Made by a program: the position numbers and the translations under genes. Shown here one piece after another: positions 48,799 through 59,284 of a stretch of 64,000 nucleotides of DNA. Numbering within the stretch: position 1 is the stretch's first letter; the number at the start of each line of letters is the position of its first letter. Source of the DNA: Terfezia claveryi. Lineage: Eukaryota; Ascomycota; Pezizomycetes; Pezizales; Pezizaceae. The DNA is taken from assembly GCA_015179025.1 (NCBI GenBank), contig WHUX01000043.1:248001-312000 (forward strand). Reading direction: 5' to 3'. The notes beneath the pieces were generated by a model. The model searched no databases. It had not been told where the DNA came from and saw only the letters and a program-made list of their open reading frames with translations.

Positions 48799-50134
48799 TC
48801 ATCGTTTTTTCAATGCCACCATGAGCGGTTGCTTCATGTGCATTTTAATAACTAATTCGAGATAGTTCTTACCTTCGATGTTAAAGGTAGAGGGCAAGAC
48901 TAGTCTCCATTGTCCTTGTCGGTTCTTGACATACAAAAATCCGTCTTTTCTTCTATGATCCTTACAATTCACAAAGGTATCATAATAGTTCTTCCAGATA
49001 GGACATACTCTCATGCATGATTGATATGCGGCTTTCATACCTGTTCCTTGGTCAAGCCAGTGTGTGATGAAGTAGTCCTTGTCATCTTCAAATCCGTCGC
49101 TGATGTGCTTCTCTTCAATGAGCTTGTTGAGGGTCGGTTCGATCCTTGTGTTGAAGTCATTGATGGTGGGTTTCTTCTCCTTACATGTAGAAGCATTATG
49201 TCCTGAGAACTTACAGAAATACAACGCTGTCTGGAGGTCTTGGTGTCTTGAATGAAAGAGGGTAGATCTTCGTCAATGGCTACTCGCTTTTTAGAACGAG
49301 TGGTGACGGCGGCGGTGTTGATTGGAATTGCGTTACTGCTGCTAGCAGTTACAGCTGGTTGTTGAGGTGCATTCCATGGTTGTTGTGGAGCAACAGGAGT
49401 ATTCATGATCTCCTGTTCCATTTGTCAGTTGGTCATCTGTTCGGTAGGGTTACTGAACTAATGCTGGGTTGGAGAGTGGGTTGTGTCGGCTTGTTGGCAA
49501 TCCATCTTTTTGCCCATTCTCTGATTTCCTGGATAGCTTCTTCGCGGCTGAGAGCTGGTGGAGGTGGATAAGCTGGCGTTTGTTGTACTGGTGATAGTTC
49601 CTTTTGAGGCTCATTTGCGGCTAGGATATGCGCAATACGAGTCGTAAGGAATTCCTTCTCCTTCTTAAGAACTGAGGCTGTCAGGTCACAGTTCAAACTG
49701 CCATGTCCGTGGTGGTTGCAAATTGCACATGTTTCGATGGTGAACATGTGGTTGTTCATGGTGTGGGAGCTGCCATGAACTGGACAGTAAAAATCGCGGC
49801 AAAAGGACCAGTGCATCCTTTTGTGTTGTTGCCAATTGCTATGAGCCAGGTCGATAGCAATTTCTTTCGCTTCTTCAGGAGCGAGGGTATTTTGTTGTGC
49901 GTTTTCAGAAGATGGAGGCCTATATCTTAGTCCAAGAACTGTTAAGGGTTTGTTCTTGTTTATATTGGGTACACGATCATACTCGCTGAAAACTTCTTCT
50001 AGTATAGTAGATAGAGTCTCGTCGTCTGAGGACTCTTCTTCCTTCATCATGTCATATTCGCTTTCTTCGTCCTGAATGCCCTCGAAGTATGGACAGAAGA
50101 TATGGTGTCCAAGTTCTTGGCTCTTCCACGACAT
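48799..50134 (-). pseudogene. Nested chromovirus RNase H-integrase linker with a Cys/His-rich segment
   Basis: 50134-49433 contains HWSFCRDFYCPVHG then ETCAICNHHGHGSLNC, a Cys/His-rich patch that could bind zinc, within an acidic and Pro/Gln-rich linker. 49421-49224 is Pro/Gln/Ser-rich. 49224-48799 contains GQWRLVLPSTF before the integrase zinc finger. The order RNase H - Cys/His patch - integrase is long compared with ordinary Gypsy polyproteins. Frames change at least twice. Confidence 0.55.
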
Positions 50135-51715
50135 TTGTTGAAGTCGCAGTCGAATGCTTGAAATTGATAGCTCCGCGAGAAACCATATTGTTCTGAGTAG
50201 GGGTTTCTGGTGAGTAGAAATTTCTTAAAGGTTGGTAGAGATGTTGCGGTTGTAGGTATGGTTAGGAGGATCATGCTATTGGAAATATAATCGTCCTCAG
50301 TGGTGGGAGTGTCCAAGTATTTATGCTTTCTTGATAGAGCGTCTGCTATCAAATTTTCCTTTCCTGCGGTATGCTGTATGTCTGTATCAAATTCCATTAG
50401 GTAATCTTGCCATCACCTCAATTTTTGACTTGCAGGCGTTTGAGTATGGAAGGTTACTAATGGTTTGTGGTCGGTAAGGATAGTGAACTTGTGACCTCTC
50501 AATTGTGCTTCAAAAAATTTTAATGAGTCAATAATCGCTAATAATTCTTTTGAAAGGTAGGATAATTGAGTTGTGCTGGATTAAATTTTCTAAGTGGAAG
50601 CATGATGGTCTGATATGCGTCAACGGTCCTTGACCTATCCAAGATCCTAGTCCTACATCACTAGCATCACAGACTAAATATTTGGGTTCAGTAGATTCAT
50701 TATTCCAGGGTTTTAAAACATGTGGGGAATTCACGAGTTCCTTGAGTTTTTCAAATGCCGTTATGAGTATCTGTCCATTCCCATTTCTTTGTTTCTCCTT
50801 GCAGTTCTGACAGGGTGCTTGCATACGATGCCAAGTCAGGAATAAATCTGCTGAGATAATTAACGATTCCAAGGAATCCTCTAAGATCCTTTTTTCTTGT
50901 AGGAGTTGGAAATGTTAATATAGTAGTCCTTTCTTCGGGTCTACGTGTAATCCATCTGATGTCAAAACGTGTCCTAAGATTTCCAATCTTGGAGTAAAGA
51001 ACTGGCATTTGCTTTCTTTGAGATAGAATTTCTCATCCTGTAGACGTTGAAGTACTTTCTTCAATAATTCTACATGTTCTTCATACGTTTTAGAGAATAT
51101 AATAATATCATCAATATAGATGATTAAATTTTTATAGACCATGTCCTTAAAAATTTCATGCATAACGCGACCATGGTAGCAGGTGCGTTACGATCCCCTT
51201 GTTGCATGACTCTACTTCTGAAATATCCCATGTGACATAAAAAGGTAGAGTGTTGCTCAGATTCTTCATCGTTCCTAATATTAAAAAATCCGTCGGCTAA
51301 GTCGACCTTAGTCCAAATGGGATTTCCGCTACTAGTTCAATAGCTTCATTAATATCTGGCAATGGGGTGTGATCGGTTCGACGGCTAAATTGCGGTCTCG
51401 ACAGTCATTGACATGTCGGGCTTCTTCCGGTTTATCTCGTTTAGGGATAGTGAACATGACTACAGCATTTCTGTCATTTTCTACTCTATATATGCGACCT
51501 AATGCTTCTTCTTCGACTAATTTGTCATGGATTTGTTGTCTAAATCGATGTCCTGAGGGTCGCCATTTTGGTATCCAAGTAGCTCCTGCTTTTGGTTTGA
51601 TAGAGTGATTAATTTTCCTTAGTAGCGGTAATTCCCGTGGAATTGTCTTGGGAAATAATAAGGGAAACTCCGTTACAGGGTTGAATTGTTTCTGTACCGT
51701 AGAAACAGCTGTCAC
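50047..51715 (-). pseudogene. Nested chromovirus reverse transcriptase and RNase H
   Basis: 51715-51332 opens the reverse transcriptase (LRKINHSIKPKAGA, then FTIPKRDKPEEARHVNDCRD). 51163-50915 carries the catalytic box YIDDIIIF intact and LGHVLTSDGLHVDPKK. 51008-50751 carries RGFLGIVNYLSRFI. RNase H follows in 50872-50528 (YLVCDASDVGLG) and 50397-50047 (DIQHTAGKENLIADALSR). It is spread over at least four frames, so it is inactive. Confidence 0.88.
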
Positions 51716-51939
51716 GAGTTCTCTTTCTGAATCGGTTTCGTCTGCGTCACTAATATTTTCCCAATTATCCGGTTCACTATAATCTGTGACTGATTCACAG
51801 CTGACCTGTGTATACGCTGATCTTATACCATTCGCATGGTTCTAGATCCCTTCCATACACTTAGCTGAATCGTGGAATGTTTTCCGGTTGGATAGTAACT
51901 GGTTCCTGATGGCAGGAATTATTGCTCGCACTTTGCTGA

Positions 51940-52190
51940 GAGCAGGTTCTCCTAGTATCATGTCCCATCCAGTCAAATGAGCTACATAGAACGTTCGTTC
52001 TTCTACATAACCTATCCAATCAAGTTTGATAGTACAAGCTTTGTCTATCGTTCCTTTTGAGCCTTTAATTGCAGTACTTAATGATTTCTTCTCGATACTT
52101 CTAGTTGGTATTTTGTATAGGTATACAAATTGAGAATTGATTAAGTCTCCTCCCTTCGTTTGGAGATCAATTAAAGCTAGTGCGGGGTGT
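51940..52190 (-). pseudogene. Nested chromovirus protease region
   Basis: Minus-strand reading gives ALIDLQTKGGDLINSQF where retropepsins usually have a D-T/S-G-A core, then LDWIGYVEERTFYVAHL and WDMILGEPAL (the ILG strand before the flap end). The Asp is kept, but the following residues are LQT rather than TG/SG. Either this is a divergent family active site or it is mutated. Confidence 0.55.
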
Positions 52191-54084
52191 TGTTAGCTTT
52201 AACGAATACCTTGCTAAAATCTGGTACCTGTCTTGACAAGGTCGTTCCTTGATTTTATCCTTGTTGTTTTTATCCTTGGTGGCTATCGGCATAGCTAAAT
52301 CTTGTGCGGCTGTACGCATGGGTACCTTATTTTTTCGTTTCCTACAGTCCTTGTAGGAGTGTCCAGGGTTCCAACACCATAGACATTTCTTGTCTTTAAT
52401 TAATTGCATCTTCGTCTTCTGATCCAATTTTTTTGTGATGGTGTCCCAATCTGAGTCCTTCCGATTCTTTGTGTTGGGTTTGGTGTTGGGATTGCTGCTA
52501 GATTAAATCCTGTTTTTTGTCGTTGATTCTGGTCCCTGGTGGACCGTGACTTCGATTTTCATTCTGAGGGTGTTGTCGTCGGGATGTATTTGTTGTGGAT
52601 GGTGGGCAATATCCTTCTTGGAAGCTTCATATGACTCGCTTGATGTACGAGCTGATCATATGACATTCTTCTTTAATTAAAGGAATTAATGTAGCTGACA
52701 TGTATGGCGGCAGGTGATTAAGAAACTTTCTTCTTTTTACTTCCTGCGATATTGATGTTTGCCATCCTTGTCAATCAATTTGATTTGCATTTCAGTAAGC
52801 CAGTTGGCAAACTGTTTGATTCCCATGTGACGTCCGTCCTTGTATGGTGTGGCTGTCTCCCATCGTTTCCACAAAATGTCCTTACTAGTAGAGGGTATCA
52901 GAAAATCCCTTAGCACTAGTATGAATCCAAAGAATGTCGCATTCTTTCCTTTTTCTCTTAGGAATTGATTATAAGTAGTAAGCGCGCTCCTTCCATTCTG
53001 AATCCAACAATTTCCAAAGCTGAAGCGCCTTCCAAATCTATTCTTTGAGAACAAACCAACGTTGCATTGCTGTGGCCCAAGAGTCAAAATATTGTGAGTC
53101 TTGCCATTTTTTGTCTTCTCCTCTTAATTTTTCTGGCATATCAATCTTTATTCCTTTTAAAGCATTCGTTGCTTTATGGTTACCCATTGTAACCATTCCT
53201 GTTGTAGATTCCCATTGCTGGTGTTCAACTGATTTTCCTCGTTTGGGTTTTCTTTTAAGAGTTTGACTTGCAACTGACGATGCCTTATCAGAGTCCGAGC
53301 TATCATCTCCGCTATCATCGGGGTCTCGTCCTCCTCCTTGTGTTTTCTGCTGCTGTTGGTCTAGTCCTGTATCTAGATCATCATCGTCTTCTGGTAATTC
53401 TATATCTTCTGGTGGTTGGTCTTTGTTGTCTGGTTCTTTGGCTGACCCAGTCCTCCTTTCTGGTGTCTCAGGTGCTCGACCTTTGCCTTTCGATTGATCT
53501 TTTGGTGTTCTCAGGAACGCTCCTGGAAGTTCTTTGCTAGGATTGAAAAAATCCTCCGTGGTATGTGCTGATTCTTCTAGATGAGTGCCGCTCATCATGA
53601 ATGCCATTATTTCTTCCCAGTTATTTATTACCCAATTCGGTTTCCTTAAAAGTGGAACAACAGGTTTCCTTAATTCTTTACTTAAAAATGCATTCATTTC
53701 TAAGTCTTCTTCTTTGAATGGGTAAGGTGTTAGCCATAAGTAGTGTTTTGCTACGGCTTCCATTAAGAGTCGAGTATCATCAGGATGATACTGTTGGGCA
53801 TGTCCCATTGAGTGAGTATATTTCAAAATCTCCTCAATTGTTGGAAGATGTCTATTCCAAAATTCTTCTGATGCGAGAGGTAAAGCCATACTAAAATATA
53901 GTTTGGTTCCTGCTTCACTTGGTTCTCCTATTTCTATATCGATGGGCAGATTTATTTCCCCTTCGGTGTTAGGAATTATAAATCTAGTTTTTCTGGGAGT
54001 TTCTTCTACTAATTTCTTAATATCTTCGGGTAACATAGTTAACTGTCTCGACCTCTTAGTCTTCTTACTAAGTTCAGACGCCAT
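52167..54084 (-). pseudogene. Nested chromovirus gag with CCHC knuckle
   Basis: ATG at 54084 opens a 348-codon frame (MASELSKKTKRSR...) with a helical N-terminus, a Pro/Asp-rich linker (DQQQQKTQGGGRDPDD) and the start of a capsid region. It stops at TAG (53038-53040), which probably replaced CAG since homologous sequence continues in that frame before a shift near 52990. Capsid-like sequence goes on to 52737. A perfect CCHC knuckle CLWCWNPGHSYKDC is at 52344-52385. The ATG is separated by a single base from the ATG of the antisense ORF at 54086. Confidence 0.8.
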
Positions 54085-54085
54085 T

Positions 54086-54688
54086 ATGTCTGATTTCGTC
54101 GTCTGTCCGCAACCAAATGTAGCTGGTTATGCGATACGATCGTCGAGTTACTTTTCTTCTTTAGTACCTTTCTGTGCTGATGGTGTGGTGGCTGATGATC
54201 CTTATGATCTCCATTCGACTGAGGGTTCTGTTGGCTCGGTGGCTCACGAGGCTGGTGAGGCTGGATGTCAGGATCCTGATGTTTCTTATAGTCCTGGTTT
54301 TTCTTCGTCTACTGGTCTAGAATCTAGTTCTAGTTCTTCTGACAAGAGTGTCATGTTTTCTGATTGGTGTATTGAGGTAGACGTTGGGGGCGCAGAGGTA
54401 TTGGTAGAGATGTCTGGACCTAAGGAAGGTTCTGATGGAGATAATTCTTTTCTGGAGGAAATGGCTACAGTGGAGGCAGCGAGATTTGAGCCTTGGGATT
54501 GTGACGCTTGGTTGTTTAGACCAATTATTCCTGGGACCTGGGGGGCCGGTTTTTCAATGGTGTACTGGATTTATAGGTACAGATGTAATGGCGGTTGCCA
54601 GGAGTGCAAGATAAGTTGTCGATCTTATTGGGAAAAGTGTTGTGAACGAGGGTGGGATTGTTTAATGTGGGATACCACTGCCCGTTAG
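54086..54688 (+). CDS. Intact antisense ORF in the leader of the nested chromovirus, unknown product
   Basis: ATG (54086-54088) to TAG, 200 residues, on the strand opposite to the element's gag and pol. Start codons are head to head: the gag ATG complement CAT is 54082-54084, then T, then this ATG. The N-terminal half is acidic and Ser/Gly-rich (SSSTGLESSSSSSDK). The C-terminal part is Trp- and Cys-rich (WGAGFSMVYWIYRYRC; GCQECKISC; CCERGWDC) with eight Cys in the last ~45 residues. The frame is intact although every other ORF of the element is broken. The frame is also open upstream of the ATG over antisense gag, so chance openness is possible. I recognise no family. Confidence 0.45.
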   Translation: MSDFVVCPQPNVAGYAIRSSSYFSSLVPFCADGVVADDPYDLHSTEGSVGSVAHEAGEAGCQDPDVSYSPGFSSSTGLESSSSSSDKSVMFSDWCIEVDVGGAEVLVEMSGPKEGSDGDNSFLEEMATVEAARFEPWDCDAWLFRPIIPGTWGAGFSMVYWIYRYRCNGGCQECKISCRSYWEKCCERGWDCLMWDTTAR

Positions 54689-54916
54689 AGCTCTGCTTAG
54701 CTTGCTTCTAAGTCTTTTGTTGATATACTGCAGTTGAGAGTCTGATGTCTCGTTTGTTGGATATTTTATTGGCTAGCTAGTTGAATAACGATATCGATTT
54801 TATATGTGCACTTAGGTATCGAATTGTATACACTGGCGTGAGTGTAATAAAGGTATCTGAAGGTTGATCAGGCCTTGGATTTAAGAGTAAAGATTAGGTA
54901 AGTGAGTTAAAAAAAA

Positions 54917-55597
54917 TGTAATGAATGGTACTAGACAGTATTCATTCGGTACCGTTTATACAATCTATATCCGTAGGCATGGACGTTTGTGTATTTCGGT
55001 TCTGCTGAGGTAAGACCTCAGAAGGGTAGGGAGATTACTATGTGGGACGTTCCCGAAGGGAACAGTAATTAACTGGTGTAATCTATCTTATATGATTTGT
55101 GCTATCTAAGCTATATGATCTTGATCTGATCGGAATATAGGCTTGCTTGCTCTGAAGGCTTGCTTGGTTGCTTCTTGTCTTTCTTCTGTGGATTCCAGAG
55201 GGAATCCAGCGGCCTATTTATACTCCTCTGAGATCTGATGACTAAGGAAATAAATACAATAAAGGGTGGCACACCAGAAGGTGGTGCGCTGTACAAAAGG
55301 GGTCATGTGGCCATAGTAATGAGTCACACGCCATAAACGATGGTTATGTGGCCATAGTAATGAGTCACACGCCTTAAACAGAGGTCACGCGGCCATAATG
55401 AGGGTGTCTTCATATGGCAAGTGCCATGGAACTTCCCATGGTAGATTCCGCGTGCTATGGATGCTTATAAAGCAATAGGAGGCGGTAGAAGGCTAGTCCT
55501 TCAACCGAGAGCTTAGTTACATAACATAGTAGTAATATAGGAAATACAAAAGTATATAATCAATTATATAAGCAATGAAACAATGTTCTCCATTACA
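54917..55597 (-). repeat. 5' LTR of the nested chromovirus
   Basis: 681 bp, matching 46652-47332 at all but about 12 positions. The internal side begins with an A-run on plus (T-run on the transcript strand). Confidence 0.93.
55214..55222 (-). promoter_or_regulatory. TATA box in the nested chromovirus 5' LTR
   Basis: CTATTTATA on plus, TATAAATAG on the transcribed minus strand, within a GC-richer context (CAGCGGCC upstream on plus). The same box is present in the other LTR. Confidence 0.6.
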
Positions 55598-55602
55598 GAT
55601 AC

Positions 55603-56536
55603 TCCAGCAATGAAGATCTTGAAAAAGGAGAATAATGCAAAGAAGGAAAAGGAAAAAGCCCCGAAAAAACAAGAGATTCCTGACTCAATGGACGAAATCA
55701 TTCAACAACTAAAGGACTTGAAAATACAGAATACCAAGCTTAAGAAAATGGTGAGCACTGGTACGACACCGCCTCAGCAGCTTTTCAACCCAAATCAATA
55801 CGGCCATAGAAGCTATCCACAGAATAACTCGCTCTTCGATAGACCTAGAGGATGTTACTGGTGTGGAGGGCAACACAGAAGAGAAGAATGCAGAAGTCTT
55901 AAGAAGGCCATCGAACGAGGAGAAGTGCATTTCAAGGGATATACGTTGTTCCTGGGGGATTCAGAAACGTCAATGAATACCCGAGTACCATTTCCAACAC
56001 AGGACGAAGATGGGCAAGTGACTGAATGGCAAAAAGAATGGGTTGAAAAGGCCATGAAGACAAAGGAGTCGAAAATGGAGGAAATAAGTTCAACTTCAAG
56101 TGTCATTAATTTGGATTTTCCTGCGAAAAAAACGATTGCTGCAGATTGCAGTGAAACGATGATGATGCACGACCAACCTGTGATCGTCAAGAAAGCCAAA
56201 CCCGAGTCTGAAACCATGAACCAGGGAATTCTTAAGAAAGATGTTCGTGAAAAGATAAAGTTCTGGAAGCCTAAGGAAATCCAGAAACCCGAGCCAACCA
56301 AGGAAGAACTGTCAATGGAAGATGAGATCATGCAGGATATTGAAGAACTACAAGATCTGCGGTCTCAGCCTGAGGAACCTACAAAAAAGACAAAGAAGAA
56401 GACTCAGGAAGAAGAGGAGTTAAAGATAGTGCCAAACTGGGTAAAAATGCGTGAGAACGTCGATTTGGACAAGCTCGCACATAAGTTGATGAGTGGAGAA
56501 GGTCTAAATACGGAGGAAATTTTAGCAACTGCGTGA
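55603..56536 (+). pseudogene. Outer Gypsy gag, C-terminal part with zinc knuckle
   Basis: Continues gag after the nested element (the GATAC copy at 55598-55602 belongs to the duplication). Lys-rich start, then CYWCGGQHRREEC at about 55853-55891, a C-x2-C-x3-H-x4-C knuckle one residue shorter than standard. After this a long charged tail with many KKTKKK and EEE runs. Ends at TGA 56534-56536, probably an internal mutation since related sequence continues in frame toward the protease. Confidence 0.8.
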
Positions 56537-56572
56537 ACTGAACTTGTACAAAGGTGCACTAGGATCAAGCGT

Positions 56573-57133
56573 GTGCCGAAGATCAATGAAATTCAGCAAA
56601 GACTCGAACAAAATATACACGCAGTTGTGAACAGAGTTTTTAGGCAAGAAGCAGATCGGGAACTGTATACAGCAGCATGTCCTACATGCATAGCTGTCCT
56701 AAATGACAAAGATCGAGAAGCACTCGAGATGCTTATTGATGGAGGTTCTGAACTCAATATTGTGCACGAAGATATTGTCCGAGAATACAATATTTCCATG
56801 GATGTTAAGGTCAATTGGTCGGTAGGAGGAGCGACAGGACATAGTACATGAGTACTAGGAGTTTGTCATAAGGTCACAGTCATGATAGGAGGAGTTGTTA
56901 CCTCTGGAAGATTCTTTGTGATGGAAGATATGACACGTGAAGTAATCTTGGGTAGACCTTGGGTAAGGTCAGTGAGAATGAAGGAAGATAATCGAGATGA
57001 TGGTAATTGCTACATTACGGTTACAGGAACAAATGGAGACGAAGTAATGTTCTGCGTAGTTCCGGCAAATCATGGGAGGAACCGGGATGAAGCAAAGATC
57101 AGGTATATTGTGGGAAAAGAGGACAATCAATGA
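56573..57133 (+). pseudogene. Outer Gypsy protease region
   Basis: Contains EMLIDGGSELNIV, the retropepsin active-site strand with DGGSE in place of the common DTGSE or DSGSE. The frame is cut by TGA at 56849-56851, then resumes with VMIGGVVTSGRFFV and EVILGRPWVRS, the typical I-L-G-x-P/R-W end of the domain. The protease would cleave Gag-Pol. TGA could derive from TGG by one G-to-A step. Confidence 0.75.
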
Positions 57134-57372
57134 ACTTCCCGGAGCTCATTGATTGGAGGATAATACCGGAACAGAATAATGATAATACTAATATGGATAC
57201 GGATAATTTTTGTCTTCAGGATTCTGTTTTGTCGAAAAAAGAAATACAGACGTTATATAAGAAGAAAGCGGATAAAGTACGACCGGTTAATGTGCCGCAT
57301 GAAGATGGAGCGAAGCCAGTGGGAGACAAAGATTGGAGAGAAAAAAGAATTGCTTCCGAAAAAGCGCTTTTT

Positions 57373-57402
57373 GAGAGTCGAACAAAAAACGGTATGACTC
57401 TC
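57373..57402. repeat. 30-bp inverted-repeat motif, copy 3 (inside pol coding sequence)
   Basis: GAGAGTC at 57373-57379 and GACTCTC at 57396-57402; the interior begins GAACA and ends GGTAT. It encodes ESRTKNGMTL in the pol frame. Confidence 0.85.
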
Positions 57403-57586
57403 AGATCGGATATAGACCAATCCCTTTACGAACTCGGATGGCTAGTACCGAAATTTTCAGATATTCCTAAGGGATCGAGATTAACACCGGAACGAGTACA
57501 AAATCTACATATAGGAGAAAGCATTATGTCTCAAGAAAAACAGATACTGATAGAAGTATTATATAATCGGGAAGTAGCTATTGCAT

Positions 57587-57738
57587 CAGGAAAAAATTAT
57601 AGTTTGCCTTTAGTGGCACCCAAGGCACCTATAAAACAAGTACTATTTGTTTACTGGGTGCCTTGGGTGCCAGTGGGCGCCAGTAGGCGCCATCAGGCGC
57701 CCTGGATACCACTAAAGGCAAACTATAATTCTTTCCTG
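57587..57738. mobile_element. 152-bp MITE in the outer Gypsy pol
   Basis: Terminal inverted repeats of about 30 bp with one mismatch: CAGGAAAAAATTATAGTTTG on the left, reverse complement of the right CAGGAAAGAATTATAGTTTG, both going on into CCTTTAGTGG. The interior is GC-rich with repeated GGCGCC hexamers. It breaks the pol frame between VAIA and DFSQKG. A target duplication is not clean (ATTGCAT on the left, ATGTGCTTAT on the right). CAGG ends suggest a hAT- or PIF-like origin, not resolved. Confidence 0.7.
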
Positions 57739-59284
57739 ATGTGCTTATGATTTCTCACAAAAAGGGGTATTTCGGGAAGAAGTTGAACCGCCACATAAAA
57801 TACCGACTATTCCACATATACCGTGGCAAGCACCAAGTTTTCATATACCTAAGGCATTGATTCCTGAAGTTACGAAAATTTGCGAGGATAGAATTAAGTG
57901 TGGAACGCTAGAATACAGTTTTGGGCCATACAGAAATCCATGGTTCCTGGTCAAGAAGAAAAATAGGAAATATCGGTTAATTAACGCGGCTATACATCTC
58001 AATGCGGTTACTATTAAGGATGCGTCTCTTCCTCCGAATGTCGATATGTTCAGTGAAGAATTTGTGGAATATCCATTGGTATCTTTAATGGATTTATTTT
58101 CCGGGTACGATCAATGTGCCTTGGCGCCTGAATCCAGAGATATGACTGCATTTATTACTCCATTCGGTTTACTTCGTATGACGACCTTACCACAAGGATA
58201 TACGAATGGTGTTCAAGTGTTCGATCAAGTTATTAAGAAAGCACTTCGAGCTGAGATTGCAAGACGATTAGCTGCACCTTTTATTGATGACGTTGCTTCA
58301 AAAGCTAGCTCAAGAAGTTGGTATCTTCTAAAAGACGGAACATTTGAAGAAGTTTTACCCGGTGTTAGGCGTTATGTTATGGAAGCAATCTATTCGGTGG
58401 ATCAAACATTAGCAGACCTTGAAAGAGCAGGGGCTACAATTTCCGGAGAAAAGAGCAAATTTCTTAAGGATGGTCTCAAAATTGTGGCTTTTATCTGTGG
58501 ATCAAATAGCAGAACGCCTGACGAGGAAAAAGTCAGGAAGATAATTGATTGGCCACCCTGCCAAAATGTTACTGAAGTCAAGGCTTTCATAGGAACTTGT
58601 GTGTATTACCGGATTTGGATCGAAAAGTTTACTTGGATTGCGGAACCATTATATAAGTTAACAAGAGGTAATGTGGAGTTTAATTGGGGAGAAGAACAAC
58701 AAAAGGCAATGGCGATTCTGAAGGAAAAGTTGACGAATCCGCCTGCGCTTAAACCGATAGATTATGAACCTGGACAAGGGAAGATCATATTATCGGTGGA
58801 TTCTTCATTAATTCAGTGGGGCGCAATATTACAACAAGCTGAACTGCAGGACGAAAAGATAAGGCATCCTGCGAGGTACGAAAACGGTGTATGGAAAGGA
58901 GCTGAGAAAGGCTACGATTCTGGAAAATTGGAATGTCGAGGACTATTGAAGGCATTGAAGAAGACAAGAAATTACTTGTATGGAGTAAGATTTCTGGTCG
59001 AGATATGTGCAAAGACTTTAGTGCATCAATTAAACCAGCCAGCTTCTGATTTACCAGGATCAGTAGTTACGAGATGGTTAGCGTGGATTCGATTATTCGA
59101 TTTCGAGGTCAAGCATGTCTCCGGAGTCAAACATAGTGGACCTGACGGATTATCTAGAAGAGAAAGAGGAGTTGATTCACCGGAAGAACTCTCACCTGAT
59201 GAGTTTGATGACATTCTAGACGCAGATCTAGACCTCATTAGTGCAAAATTGGAGCCAGAGACCCATAGATTATGAGAATGCATA

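Larger units (their letters stand above)
46652..55597 (-). mobile_element. Nested chromovirus-type Gypsy element on the minus strand
   Basis: LTR pair of 681 bp each, ends TGTAATG...CATTACA, flanked by a perfect 5-bp duplication GATAC (46647-46651 and 55598-55602). Minus-strand internal order is gag, CCHC knuckle, protease, reverse transcriptase, RNase H, Cys/His-rich linker, integrase and C-terminal chromodomain. The chromodomain defines a chromovirus and would steer insertion toward chromatin marks. The two LTRs differ at about 12 sites by eye, all but one transitions. Gag and pol have stops and frameshifts. A plus-strand ORF occupies the leader between the 5' LTR and gag. Confidence 0.93.
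57130..59275 (+). pseudogene. Outer Gypsy reverse transcriptase and RNase H
   Basis: 57130-57583 is the connection to the reverse transcriptase, then a MITE (57587-57738) interrupts. The frame continues from about 57748 through WQAPSFHIPKALIPEV. The long open frame 57857-59275 holds YRNPWFLVKKKNRKYRLI, SLMDLFSGYDQCALAP, TAFITPFGLLRMTTLPQGYTN and the catalytic box FIDDVA. It is followed by FIGTCVYYRIWIEKFT and an RNase H with ILSVDSSLIQWGA and VKHVSGVKHSGPDGLSRRE. Ends at TGA 59273-59275 just before integrase, possibly another RIP stop. The core itself is intact over 472 codons. Confidence 0.9.

Noticed and set aside
53903..54085. Upstream extension of the antisense ORF
   Set aside because: It overlaps the gag coding region in antisense and is probably only a shadow of gag; the ORF is better started at 54086.
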